In this document: positions 1 to 11,100 of the stretch, one piece after another
Numbering within the stretch: position 1 is the stretch's first letter
Layout: every line of letters starts with the position of its first letter
Source of the DNA: Dunaliella salina
Taxonomy: Eukaryota; Chlorophyta; Chlorophyceae; Chlamydomonadales; Dunaliellaceae
Length of the DNA stretch: 20,726 bases
Assembly (NCBI GenBank): GCA_002284615.2
Contig: MU069944.1
Coordinates: 75,726-96,451, forward strand
Direction: 5' to 3'
Program-made: the position numbers and the translations under genes
The notes under the pieces: model-generated
The model's database searches: none
The model's input: only the letters and a program-made list of their open reading frames with translations
Told to the model about the DNA's origin: nothing

Positions 1-354
1 TGCAACATCAGGTTGCAGGGATACCAGGGAGCATGTCAGCTTCTGCCTGTAGTGCGTCTGCACCATCAGGTTGCAGGGGTACCAGGGAGCATGTCAGCTT
101 CTGCCTGTAGTGCGTCTGCAACATCAGGTTGCAGGGATACCAGGGAGCATGTATGCTTCTGCCTGTAGTGCGTCTGCAACATCAGGTTGCAGGGATACCA
201 GGGAGCACGCCGGCTTTGCCTGAAGTGCATATGCACTTCACCTGCCTGACTAGCGCTTCTGCAACATTGGGATGCAGACATGCCACGGAGCACGCCGGCT
301 TTTGCCTGAAGTGCATATGCACACAGCCTTTGCCTGGACTGCACCTGCAAGCTT
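1..354. repeat. 58-59-bp minisatellite (left part, runs off the window)
   Basis: Copies of CTGCAACATCAGGTTGCAGG plus ATACCAGGGAGCATGTCAGC begin near 1, 59, 117, 175 and, diverged, 254. On the minus strand each unit has GATGTTGCAG, an acceptor-like end. Confidence 0.88.
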
Positions 355-611
355 ACAAGGTAACAAAGGAAAAAGGAGGCCTCCAGTCACATCGACTGAC
401 TGCTAGCCTGTTTACAAAAAAGGAGAAAGAGTTAATGAAGAAAAGGATGCAGCTTATCATTGTCCTGGTCCAAGAAACAAGACGTATCACGCGACTGGGC
501 ATGGTGAAATGCATGGCAAGTGTGGAGCCAACTGAAAGACAGGGGCTGAGAGGGATAGGACACAGAGGGTCCCATTTCATGTGTGCAACTTTGAACTGCT
601 ATAACTCCGTG

Positions 612-706
612 CCCGACTCTGGTACTGGGATGAAAATTAGTGCAATAGAAAGCCCTTACAAAGCCCTGTTATTAACACTACTTTTCATCCCAGTACCAGA
701 GTCGGG
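612..706. repeat. Long hairpin: 31-bp arms, 33-base loop
   Basis: Arms at 612-642 and 676-706 are complementary at 30 of 31 positions (CCCGACTCTGGTACTGGGAT... against its reverse complement). Nothing coding is recognised around it. Confidence 0.92.
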
Positions 707-779
707 GTTTGATCTAGCCCAGATCGAAGTTTGGCTGAAAATTTGCGAAAACCTCAAAGTTTTGACCCCAAATTTCGAG

Positions 780-1171
780 AAATTTTTATTTTAGTTCATT
801 GTTAACTTTCGTTCGAGCTATCCGGTAAAAGTTCCTAAGAAGAGCTCCTTGAGTGAAAACAGGAGGGAAGGCTTGTGGGCCCACTTAACCTCCCAGACGT
901 TCTCGCCCGCCCTGGCCCAGCCAGTTCACCAATTGACCCCATCTTCTTAACAATGGTGTCTGCTACATCAATTCTACATGCCCGAGGGTAAATTTGAGAA
1001 AATGGCGTAATGTGGAAAATTCCCATTTTTCACCACGTTGCCCCTTTTTCCCCTTTTGGGGCACCCTAGCTCACACACAAGGCCGATTTTCCCACAACTT
1101 TTTTTGCTGAGTTATGCCTTCATAAACATAAACAAAATGAAAAATTTTGGGGAAGGCAAAGCCAAGGAGCC
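780..1171. other. Non-coding stretch inside the insertion
   Basis: AT-rich, with no recognised open frame, repeat or RNA. Possibly 3' sequence of the retrotransposon remnant, which reads in the minus direction towards it. Confidence 0.4.
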
Positions 1172-1840
1172 TCAGAAAAGTTTCCTGTGGAAAAAGCTCA
1201 AAAAAGGCCAACTTAGGACCTTCTGGATAGGACAATACCAGAAAATAACGAAGCACATTTCCTGCCTAAGGTTACAAACATGAGGGTGAGTGCATTTGAA
1301 GATGACATGCTGCTCATCTTGAGCCTCATCCTGAGCACCACAAAGATCACACGTCGGAGAAATGTCGTCATCCCGATGGGCTTGCTCAACCCTCAAAGTG
1401 TGGACACGTAACCTGAATCAGGCAACGCTGCAGACGATGTGTTTGGGTAAGTCAAGGTAGAAATTTTTGGGTAAAGCGTAGGGTGAAAATGTGACATGTG
1501 CATTCCTAGTCGGGAGAGCACACCAATGATGATATGTGCAATTTTTGCTGTCGACATCTCGTGGGTGGCAATCTGAAAGCAGCACTTGTCGCCAATAAAT
1601 TCAATGCCGTGCCCTGAGATCCAAAAACAAGCTGACTCAAATTCAAAGGACTGCCTGTGGGAATTTGCTGCTGAAAAGCTTGAGCATGATGTAGCCCATT
1701 TGTGCCAAGTAGAGGGTGTGAAGTCCAGCAAGATGGATTCCTGTTACTGAGAGATGTCTGCGTGGAAAACCTATGAAGGAGAGGATTGTAACTGTAACAG
1801 ACCTCTTTGTCATAAAGTTTTCCATGCAGACATTTCACTC
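1172..1840 (-). pseudogene. Non-LTR retrotransposon C-terminal remnant (zinc-knuckle region)
   Basis: The minus strand reads CDLCGAQDEAQDEQHVIFKC followed by THPHVCNLRQ. This Cys-x2-Cys...His-x4-Cys layout with an 'EQHVIFKC' core is typical of the zinc-binding segment after the reverse transcriptase of non-LTR elements. An upstream segment in another frame (VSTL at about 1393) must be joined by a frameshift to reach RVEQAHRDDD, so the frame is broken. No reverse transcriptase catalytic motif (YxDD) or endonuclease is present, so only the 3' end of an ORF survives. Further upstream (1400-1840) open segments are of uncertain origin. The alternative is a host zinc-finger fragment. Confidence 0.48.
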
Positions 1841-1858
1841 AGTAACAGGAATCCATCT
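1731..1858. repeat. Imperfect inverted repeat, about 55-bp arms
   Basis: Left arm 1731-1784 and right arm 1802-1858. The outer 21 bases (AGATGGATTCCTGTTACTGAG at 1731-1751) pair perfectly; the rest has small gaps and mismatches. The loop is about 17 bases. The right arm ends at the proposed insertion border. Confidence 0.88.
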
Positions 1859-2160
1859 GCAAGCTTGGGTAGTGGACATAAGGTTGTGTGGAGATGCTAG
1901 GGAGCATGTCAGATGTTGTTTGAAGTGCATGTGCACAGCCTTCGCCTGCAGTGCCTGTGCACAGCCCACGCCTGCAGTGCCTATGCACAGTCCACGCCTG
2001 CAGTGCCTATGCACAGCCCACGCCTGCAGTGCCTATGCACAGCCCACGCCTGCAGTGCATCTGAGACACCAGGTTGCAGAGGTCCCAAGCAGCATCTCAG
2101 CTTTTTCCCCTGTAGTGCACATGCACTGCCTTTGCCCTGGAGTGCATACGTACGCGGCCT
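1857..2160. repeat. Right part of the same minisatellite, with a 26-bp subarray
   Basis: AGGGAGCATGTCAG near 1895 and CACCAGGTTGCAGAGGTCCC near 2066 belong to the family seen at 1-354. Between them, five copies of a 26-bp unit (CACAGCCCACGCCTGCAGTG + CCTATG) start at 1934, 1960, 1986, 2012 and 2038. Confidence 0.85.
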
Positions 2161-2175
2161 TTGCCTGTAGTGCAC

Positions 2176-2216
2176 CTGGGAAAACATGAAGCGGAGATGC
2201 CATGGAGGAACTCAGC
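2176..2216 (-). CDS. Possible exon n: 41-bp micro-exon at the end of the 120-bp array
   Basis: The acceptor-like CACAAGGCACAG and donor GTGCAC bound AEFLHGISASCFP, phase 0 in (fits exon m) and phase 2 out. Its acceptor and first bases repeat every ~120 bp at 2336, 2456 and 2573, the same layout as at better supported exons: the copy farthest downstream is the exon. No further exon was resolved to the left. Confidence 0.33.
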
Positions 2217-5089
2217 CTGTGCCTTGTGTGCAGGCGTGTGCAAAGCCTTCACACCCCATCCACCTCAACCCAAGCCAGGCATATGTACGCAGCCTTTGCA
2301 AAAGCATGAAGCGGAGATGCCATGGAGGAACTCAGCCTGTGCCTTGTGTGCAGGCGTGTGCAAAGCCCTCACACCCCATCCACCTCAACCCAAGCCAGGC
2401 ATATGTACGCAGCCTTTGCAAAAGCATGAAGCAGAGATGCCATGGAGGAGCACAGCCTGTGCTTGTGCAGGCGTGTGCAAAGCCCTCACACCCCATCCAC
2501 CTCACCCCAAGCCAGGCACATGCACGCAGCCTGTGCAAATGCATGAAGCTGAGATGCCATGGTGGAACTCAGCCTGTGCCTTGTGCAGGCGTGTGCAAAG
2601 CCTCCAACAGTTTGTATTTGCAACATCAGGCACTGGAAATGCCATAACCCTCAGCCCGGGCTGGTCTGGTACCATACACCATATCTATGCCCTGCATGCA
2701 ATTCTCAGACCATGGGTAATCCAACAAAAAAAAATTGGAGAGCACTGTGTGAAAGCAGACGTTGCATCGTGCACGATTGAAGATTTCATGAGCGCCTCAT
2801 GCAACGCCGTTTGCGTTGGCAGGCCCAAACACACCCAGTGCATCTAGGCATAAGCGTGCGTAAGCACGCGAGCACACACACACCCACACACACCCAAGCC
2901 CACCTTCCCCCCACACATACATGCACACACAACATACGCGCACCAGTCTTGACCGCTGGTTGCCCACTGCGCTGTGCTTGCACCTCCAATGCTATCGCAG
3001 TCCTGCAGTTTTCAGCCAGCTCTTCCAAGCACAGCTCCACTAGTGGACCCAGCCTCACATCAAGCTGTTGAAAATCACAGGACATACAACGAATACATGT
3101 TAACATGCAAATGTTGAGTGATTCACATGGCCAGCTCTCAGGCACAGCTCCACCAGTGGGCCCCTTGTCAAGATGTTGTGAATCACACGACACAGAATAT
3201 ACATACAATCTGGAGTGAAACAGCTGGCAAGCTCTTCCAGGCACGGCTCCACCAGCGGACCAGGCCTCCTGTCTAGCTGTTGTAAATCACACGATACACA
3301 GCATGTAAATGTTGGTTACCGGGCAAATAGAGTAAAACAAGTGGCCGGCTCTTTTAGGCACAGCTCCAATATGGGACCGTCCTTTGCGTCCAGCTGTTGC
3401 AAACAAGAACATTGAATTGTGGCTTCTCTTTGCACCCAGCTATTGCAAATTTCATCTTATTTTGCAGGGGCAGGGCAGGGATGTAAAAAGTTTATGACAG
3501 CAATGCAATTGCTTTTAACCTTTGCGTCCAGCTATTGTACACCACAAGAGCACACGAGCATTGGATGATGAAAATGGGCAGTGTTTCGAGCAAGGCTGAT
3601 CAGGAGGAGAAAGCAATACCATCATGTACACATGATTAAGGCACATGCCAAGGAGATATCAGAGATTCCATTAGCAAGTGTTTCCTTTTAAGGACCAGTC
3701 TTTTTTCACACACCTTTATGAGACCGGGCACAACGACCAGCAGAGTCTCAGATGGAACTACAAAATCTCCCTGCTGCTGCTGCTGCTGCTGCTGCTTTCC
3801 ACTCTTTCTATAAGTGCACGCCTCTTGTAGCCCTTGCAGCAGGCGTTGCTTGCCTTCTCCCACAACCCTGCATGTAGGTTACTAAAAAAGGGATTTAAAT
3901 GTTTATTGCTAACGGGCTATTTGACCAGAGGGCCATTGAGCCAGGCTGACGGGGCTAGACATGGGGGGAAGCAAGAGTAGCTTGTAGGGAAAACAAGAGT
4001 GGCTTGGAGACATAGGCCTGGTCCCTTGTCAGACATGTGTACCTTACAATAGCATCTATCACAGCAGCTTGAGATATGGATTAAAGTGCTCTACAGGAGG
4101 TATGGGTCTCAGTGTTGTATAAGAGACATGGATCTCAGTGTTCTCACACCCTTTATAAATCTGGGCCTGACTAAACAAAAAAGCCAAATCACTAGCAGCC
4201 AAGCTTAGGGACCATGCCATCCAAAGATTAACTACTATCAAAAACACCGGACACGCTCTTTGCTATCAGGGGGCTTCTGGGAGGGGGTTTGCTGGACGTG
4301 CGGCGGCGGAAAACGGGAGGAGGAGAGTCCGGGTGTCAAGAGGCATGGCAAGTAGCAACCTTCCAGATCCCCACTAGATCTGTTTCTGGCTCTCTCCTAG
4401 GCTAGCTGTGTCTAGTGTAGGCTCTGAGGGCCTTCTGGTGAGGCCACTGCTTCCTTGCTAGCCTGCTAGCTTGTTAGTTAGTGGACCTTCCCTTAATGCA
4501 CACGGCCTCTGGCTTGCGTAGACTTTTATTATCAGTGTCCTACAGGAGACATGGATCTCAATGTTCCACAGGTGAGATGGGTCTCAGTGTTGTGTAGGAG
4601 ATCTGGGTCTCAGTGCTTCACAGGAGATACGGGTCTCAGTGTTCTACAGGAGGTGTGGGTCTGTGTTCTACAGGATATAGGTCTAAGCTTTCTACAGGAG
4701 ATATGGATCTCAGTGTTCCACAACAGATGTGGGTTTCAATGTTCCACTGAAGTTACAGGTCTCTGTGCTCCACAGGGGTCTCAGTGTTCCATTAAAATAG
4801 ACCCCTCCAAGGGAGGAGTAAGAGCGGCCAGAAGATTTTCTGGTACGGGTTACACCCACCCGGGTTGCTGCATTTCCATCAGCATTTGCAAATCCTTGTT
4901 GCACAAGTGAGCGGTAAGGACATGTGGGAGACAATGGGTCTCCTTATAAATGTGTACACCTTACAGCCATTGGGAAATGCCCCAGTTGACTTCATTAATT
5001 GTTTTGTGTAAAGAAGCGACAATGCTTCTCAGAGACATGCCTGCAGCTTACCTTGGCCCTCTCAAATCCAAAGGCCTTGACTTACACTC

Positions 5090-5142
<53 letters not shown>

Positions 5143-8100
5143 ACCCACACACAGAGCTATCCTTGATGTAGATCCTTCCATGCATCGCAAAAACTCATCT
5201 CAGGTGACTGCTATTGATGGTCATGCTAATGAGATACATTGGATAACATTCAACAGAAGAAGCAACAGAAGCGCTTGACCTCTAAGAATTGCTGGTGGAT
5301 GTGCCAAAAGTGTGCAATCAAATGAGCCGACACAAACATGCAGGATTTCATTTCTTGTGGGAACAGGGATGGGTCACACGAGAAAAAATGTTTTTTTTAC
5401 ACATCGAAGAAACTGACGTTCAGACATGTATGCTTCAAATGCATGCCTCACATAGCGCTTTCGTTTGTGGCGCACGTATACTTACACTATAGGCGCATTT
5501 GAGCACGTACTGCATCTCCCCAACCCACATATTCCCATCCCTGTGTGGGAATAACTGTTGGACATGCCAAGAAAAAAAAAAAGAAAAAAAAAAGAAAAGC
5601 TACGTAGGCAGAGGAACTCTCCCTACATCAATTAACATGCCAAGATAGTATAAACCAAAAGAGCTCTGATGGAATGGTCGAAGACTCACCGCATGAAGCT
5701 GTCGCTTTTAGGCGTGCCATAGAGGTGCAATTGGATGAGTTCAGACAGAATTTCTGCATCCCTCTGCGGCGGGCAAGAGGGTGCTGTCCGCAGAGAAGCA
5801 GCCAGTCGCTCCAGAAGCACGTCACCTGCAGGACAGCAGTTTCGATGCCCTTCACACTCTGTTTCTTGTTGTTGATTGCAGACATTCTGCACCTCTCTCA
5901 GGCGGGCAAGAGGGTGCTGTCTGCAGGGGAGCAGCCAGCCACTCCAGGAGCGCGTCACCTGCAGGACAGCAGTTGGCGAGCGCAAGTCGAGACACAGATT
6001 GAACTCCTCAACACTCACGCTTGATTTGAGCATGGATCGCATGTTTTCATACAGTCGCTACATGAGCACGTCACCTGTAAGGCAGCAGGTTCAACGCCCT
6101 GGACACTTTGTTTGATGTTCATTGCAGAATTTGTGCACCTCTCTAGGCCGGGCAAGAGGGTGCTGACTGCAGGGAAGGCAGGCTGATCGCTCCAGGAGCA
6201 CGTCACCAGTTGGCGGCCACCAGTTGGCGAGCGCAAGTCAAGACACACGTCCAACTCATCAAAACTCATGCGCTTGAATTGAGCATGGATTGCATTGCAT
6301 GTTTTCATACAGTCGCTCCAGGAACGCGACACCTGCAGGGCAGCAGTTTCAACGCCCTGATGAAGGACTTACCGTGCAGAAACTAAACCACTGGGCATCG
6401 GCAATGTTTTTGGTCGTGCGCGGTGACCGCGTGCGTGTAGGATGCATACTTATTTCAAGGGTGCGCGGAACAGAAAATCAACATTTCGGACAGCGAGAGG
6501 TATCTTTGGTCAAGAGTGTCTCTGCGTGGTCCATGCGCAATTGTTTCAATTAATCATTTTTGGGCTTTGCTGTTGCAAGAATAATTATTTTTTGGGAGGT
6601 GTGTGATGTGTACACTTTGCATGTTAGCATGCGAATATAAATGGCTTCCTTGATGGCACTCATGACCAACAACCGCCAAATCCAACATCTCAGCAAACTT
6701 GCTCAAAGAGCACGTCACTTACAGAACAGCAGGTTCAATGCCCTGCACACTCTGTTTCATCATGCGCATTATAGACCTTTCTGGTATGTCTTCTGAGCGT
6801 GCCCCTCATTTCCCTTTCATTCAAAGACTGCATACAGTGCCTCAACTCCAAAAACAGCAACATTCAAGCACATTCTTACTGTCACGACCAGCGGTCCAAA
6901 TGCGAGAAAAGCAGTAATATATATCATTATTATCTTTATATATTATTGCAGATATTATTGTGTTATTTCAGTTGTAGACCTTTCTTACTGTCATGACCAG
7001 CGGTCCCAATGCAAGAAAAGCAGCGAGCGCATTGCAGACCCTTCTTACCGTCATGACCAGCGGTCCCAATGCGAGAAAAGCAGTAATATATATCATTATC
7101 ATCTTCATGTATTATTGCAGATATTATTGTGTTATTTCAGTTGTAGACCTTTCTTACTGTCACGATCAGCGGTCCCAATGCAAGAAAAGCAGCATGTGCA
7201 TTGCAGACCCGTCTTACCGTCATGACCAGCGGTCCCAATGCAAGAAAAGCAGTAAAATATATTATTATTACCTTCATATATTATTGTCTTATTTCAGTTG
7301 TAGACCTTTCTTACTGTCACGACCAGTGGTCCCAATGCGAAAAGAGCAGCGAGCACATTGCAGACCCTTCTTAACGTCATGCCTAGCGGTCCCCATGCAA
7401 GCAAAGCAATTGCAATGGTACCTGAGACAGGCTTGACCATGCAGCTCTCACAAACAAGATCTACAAAAGGGGGGGGGGGGGGACCTGAGAATCAAACCTG
7501 AAGACACATGAACGCAGGTTCAAGGCTGTTTGGCAAGCACAAGTCAAGATGCAAGTCCAACTCCTCAAAACTGATGACCTTGAATCAAGCATGGCATTGC
7601 TGAACCCTTTCATACAGTCACACATTTCACAGCAGTTGCTCCCATGCACGTCCTCATGTTTTTGTCATGGAGGCAAACCCAACTCACTTGGTTGGATTCT
7701 GAACGTGAGGAGGGCAGCGACAATGCTATCTAGCTCCTGGATGTCAGCCTGGCAAGAACCCAGCAACTCCTGCAAAAGATGAAGAGGTTTTGCACGTTGG
7801 GTAGGCAAGAGCATGTATTCCTGGTTCCACTTATGCACAGCCTCACTCGTGCACCACCTCAAAAAACAAAGCACACAAGGTCCCAGCAGCTCCTGCAAAA
7901 CATTAAGGGGTTTGATACGTTTGGCAGTGAAAAATGCATCCCCGCACTTATGCAAAGCCTGTCTGCTGGCATGTTGGGCAGGCTGAAGAACGCACCTCTG
8001 AACCCATGCACTGCCAGAAGAAAAAATGAGATATGGGGTTTAGGCTGTAATGCTGGGCAGCCTGAAGGACACAGCTTCGTACACATGCACTGCCTGAAGG

Positions 8101-11100
8101 AAAAGAGATTGAGGGGGATACTCTGGGCTGGAGCATGCATCCCCGCACTGATGCACTGCCTGAAGAAAGGAAGAGATGAAGGGGGCTATAATAATGGGCA
8201 GGCGGGAGCATGCACCCCTGCACTCATGCACAGCCTGAAGAAAGAAAGAGATGAAGGGGGCAGGAATGTTGGGCAGGCTGAAGCATACAGCCACGCATCC
8301 ATGCTCGGTCAGGAAAGCATGCGGCCCTACACTTTTGCACAGCCTAGAGAAACTTGTACCACTCAGAACGGAAGAGAAGCACACCCAAATTGCATGACTT
8401 CAAAAGGAGGCATACCACCCGGTCTGACAGGCATGCATTTCGTCAAGTGGCGGTTTTCATGCAGTTCATTTGCTGAACTCATTTGAATCGTGGCACGCCG
8501 CGACCACAGCATCTTTGTGCGCCCAACATGCTCTTTAACCAAACTGGATTGCATCAGAAAGTGACACAAAGAATTTCTTTTCTCGTCAAGGTTTCATTTT
8601 CCATCTTTCCAAGGTTTTGCAATCTATCCGTGCATCAGTATCTTCAACTGCCAGGCTGGCTTACCTCAGTGCGCGCCATGAAGGCTGCCAAGTGCGGCGG
8701 GGCAGGGCGGAATTCGTACATTTTGCAGGTGGCGAAGATGGCTAACAGGGCACGGAATTGGCTGTGCGCGTCCTCGCCCAGCTGAGTGTTGCGCGTTTGG
8801 CTGTATGCATTTGAGTCCAGCTCGATGCCATCGGAGGTGGGAGGTGGGCTTGCCGCAGTGCTGGAGCTGGGATCAGTTTGGCTGTGAGAACGGTCTTCTG
8901 AGGCTGTGAGTACCGCATGCGCGCGCTTTGTCATAGCTTCCAGCATATTCTGGACGCAAGAAGTAAGCAAGGAATTTGATGGTGGTATCGGGGGAGTATG
9001 CGCGCTCAAAAGGTCAATTTTTGGCTCTGATTTTTCCTCTTCTTCCTCTTGATATACAGGATATAAGCATGATTTATTGAGGGTCATGAATCTTGCCAGA
9101 AGGAGTAGGAAATCGTCACAGGGTGGAGCTGTGGTTGTTTTTCGAGCGGGGTGCCGCGGCAAGAAGAGTGATCTGGGGACATTCAAATTCCACCACTTTG
9201 TTTGCAAACGTGGGAATCGTTTGCACTTTCAGTCGCTGACTTGGACATAGGGAAGAGCATGTCTGGCATGCCAGGCCATTTCAGCCCCTGTGAGACTTTG
9301 CTGATGGAATTCACTTGAGTGAGGACATGCTTGCTTGCATTCAGAAGCCTGTGCTTGCTTGGGTTGGGCCTGTCAAGCAGACGGCTCCCCAGTAGCTCCT
9401 GTGCTTGGATCCTTGTTCTGTGAGGCATGACCAGGGTTGGGTAAAGAGGGTTGAGCATGCGGCAACAGAGGGTCAAAGAGCCTCTTTGGGGCCACTTAAG
9501 CTGTCTCTGAAGCCCCTTTTGCCAAGTCCTCAACCCTCTGATGCGCTGCCTCTGCTTCCAAAACAGACGCTGGGATGGACAAGGTGTTCTTGCTGAATCA
9601 CTTTCCCTCCAACAGAGGACAACTTGTACTCGTGGCTGACGCTGATTTTGCACGTAAAGGCCATCCGACCCAACAGCCTGCACATGATCGGAGGATGGAT
9701 GCTAAAAATGCAGATGCTTGTTCAATTAGAGGCGATATTTTTTTTGTCAAGTAGGGGCACCAACGATTGCAGCCTGCACATGACTTGGAGTGTGACGGCA
9801 GCAGAAGCGCTAGACCGAAAGACTGGGCCATATCCAATGGCCGGGCGCCTCCCTATCCCTCATGCACATGCCTCAGTGTGCGGAGGGACGGGTGGGTTTG
9901 AACCACAGCCTGTGGCTTTTTGCGCACTTTGCTACGCACGGTGCACCCATGTTGCATGGGATGGAGGCTAAAATGCAGATGCTTGTCCGATTGGACGGGA
10001 AATGTTTTTTTGGTCACGAATGGGCACCAATGATTGTGTTTGTACATAACCAAGATGCAAAGCACCTGCTGGAGTGCGATTATTGTACGCATCTGCCCTG
10101 GATTGCTGTCCTTTGCACCTTCCAATTGGAGCGTCCAATTTTACTGACAATATCTATGAACTCGTCATTCTGAAAACCAAGAAAAAGCTGAAGCTCCCCT
10201 GGATGTCTGTGTATGCATGGGTGAATGGGTGTGAGTGGATGAACGCGTGAGACGGGTGAACGCAATATGCATCCAGCTGCTGACGGAGGGCTTCGATTGC
10301 AGACACAGCCTTTGTGCATGCATAGGATGAGCTGCTCTATCATGGCATTTGCATGTCTGTCAGAATTCACGGCGTACATGTCACTCACCTCCAGTTGCTG
10401 AGGGTTTGGCGGTTGGAGCTGGGACACGGAGGCAGCATTGGCTGCAGAGATCAAGCTCACTAAGGGCATGGTCTCAGCGTGCTGGCTCACAACACGCATC
10501 AGCTCCATGCCCAATGGCTTGCCCACCTCCACCCTGTTGTAGGCGCACACCTGGAAGATGTAAAGAGTGGGCCCAAAAGCGCATGCTTTGGACTGGTGTT
10601 GACCTTGTAGGAGGTGAGCGCATCACGCAGAAAATTCAGGCAAGGCAAGCAGAGTGTTTGGGAATCCTGTGAGAGTGCATCTGCTCAGAGCAAAGGGGAG
10701 AATGCATGGAGCATGGACGATGGGTCTGAAGGCTTTAAGTCAGGCCCCCAATTCTGTGCCAAAAATGGATGATATACTGCCAGACACGTTTAACCCACTT
10801 CTGAGTATGAGGATATTGCTTGTTTGAGGGAAAGGGCTAATCTGGCATGTTGGGGAAGTGCAGGGGACACCTGGGTGTGGCTCAGGGGGAGCTCCCTGCA
10901 TCAAAAACATGCATTTCTTCCATTCGGGCACACCAGTGCTTGTTTTGAGGTGGCAAATGTTTCTCTATTAACATTTTTCCAATTAAGGAGCATAAGGTGT
11001 GCCCCATACCCGCACTTCTCGGTCACCCCTGGGAATGGCCATTTTCTGAGGGACCCTGCTCAGGCCCAAACTGCAGCAGCGAGTGTTTAGGCAGCCTATG

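Larger units (their letters stand above)
355..1856. mobile_element. Probable 1.5-kb insertion splitting the minisatellite
   Basis: The same repeat family lies on both sides. CTGCAAGCTT ends the left flank (345-354) and starts the right flank (1857-1866), a possible 10-bp target-site duplication. The interior holds a broken retrotransposon-like reading frame and two hairpins, and shares no sequence with the minisatellite. The element ends are inferred and no poly-A tail was found. Confidence 0.5.

Noticed and set aside
1..354. Regularly spaced repeats as a CRISPR array
   Set aside because: Units are contiguous and diverging with no unique spacers, in eukaryotic-type DNA without cas genes.
129..794. 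221-codon plus-strand ORF
   Set aside because: It runs through a 58-bp minisatellite and a hairpin and has no recognisable domain; it is open by chance.
1393..1840. RAP domain or OPR repeat at the left end of the gene
   Set aside because: Some residues look similar, but the adjoining zinc-knuckle segment points to a retrotransposon remnant and the region lies inside an insertion.
2161..2847. 228-codon plus-strand ORF with 40-residue repeats
   Set aside because: The 120-bp period keeps the frame open on both strands; the composition is that of the repeat and nothing supports translation.
4551..4910. 119-codon plus-strand ORF
   Set aside because: Product of the 29-bp minisatellite.
6993..7436. 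147-codon plus-strand ORF
   Set aside because: Product of the 60/109-bp higher-order repeat.
7779..8486. 235-codon plus-strand ORF
   Set aside because: Lies over the polypyrimidine-AG array of the opposite strand; its repeats are the reverse of acceptor units.
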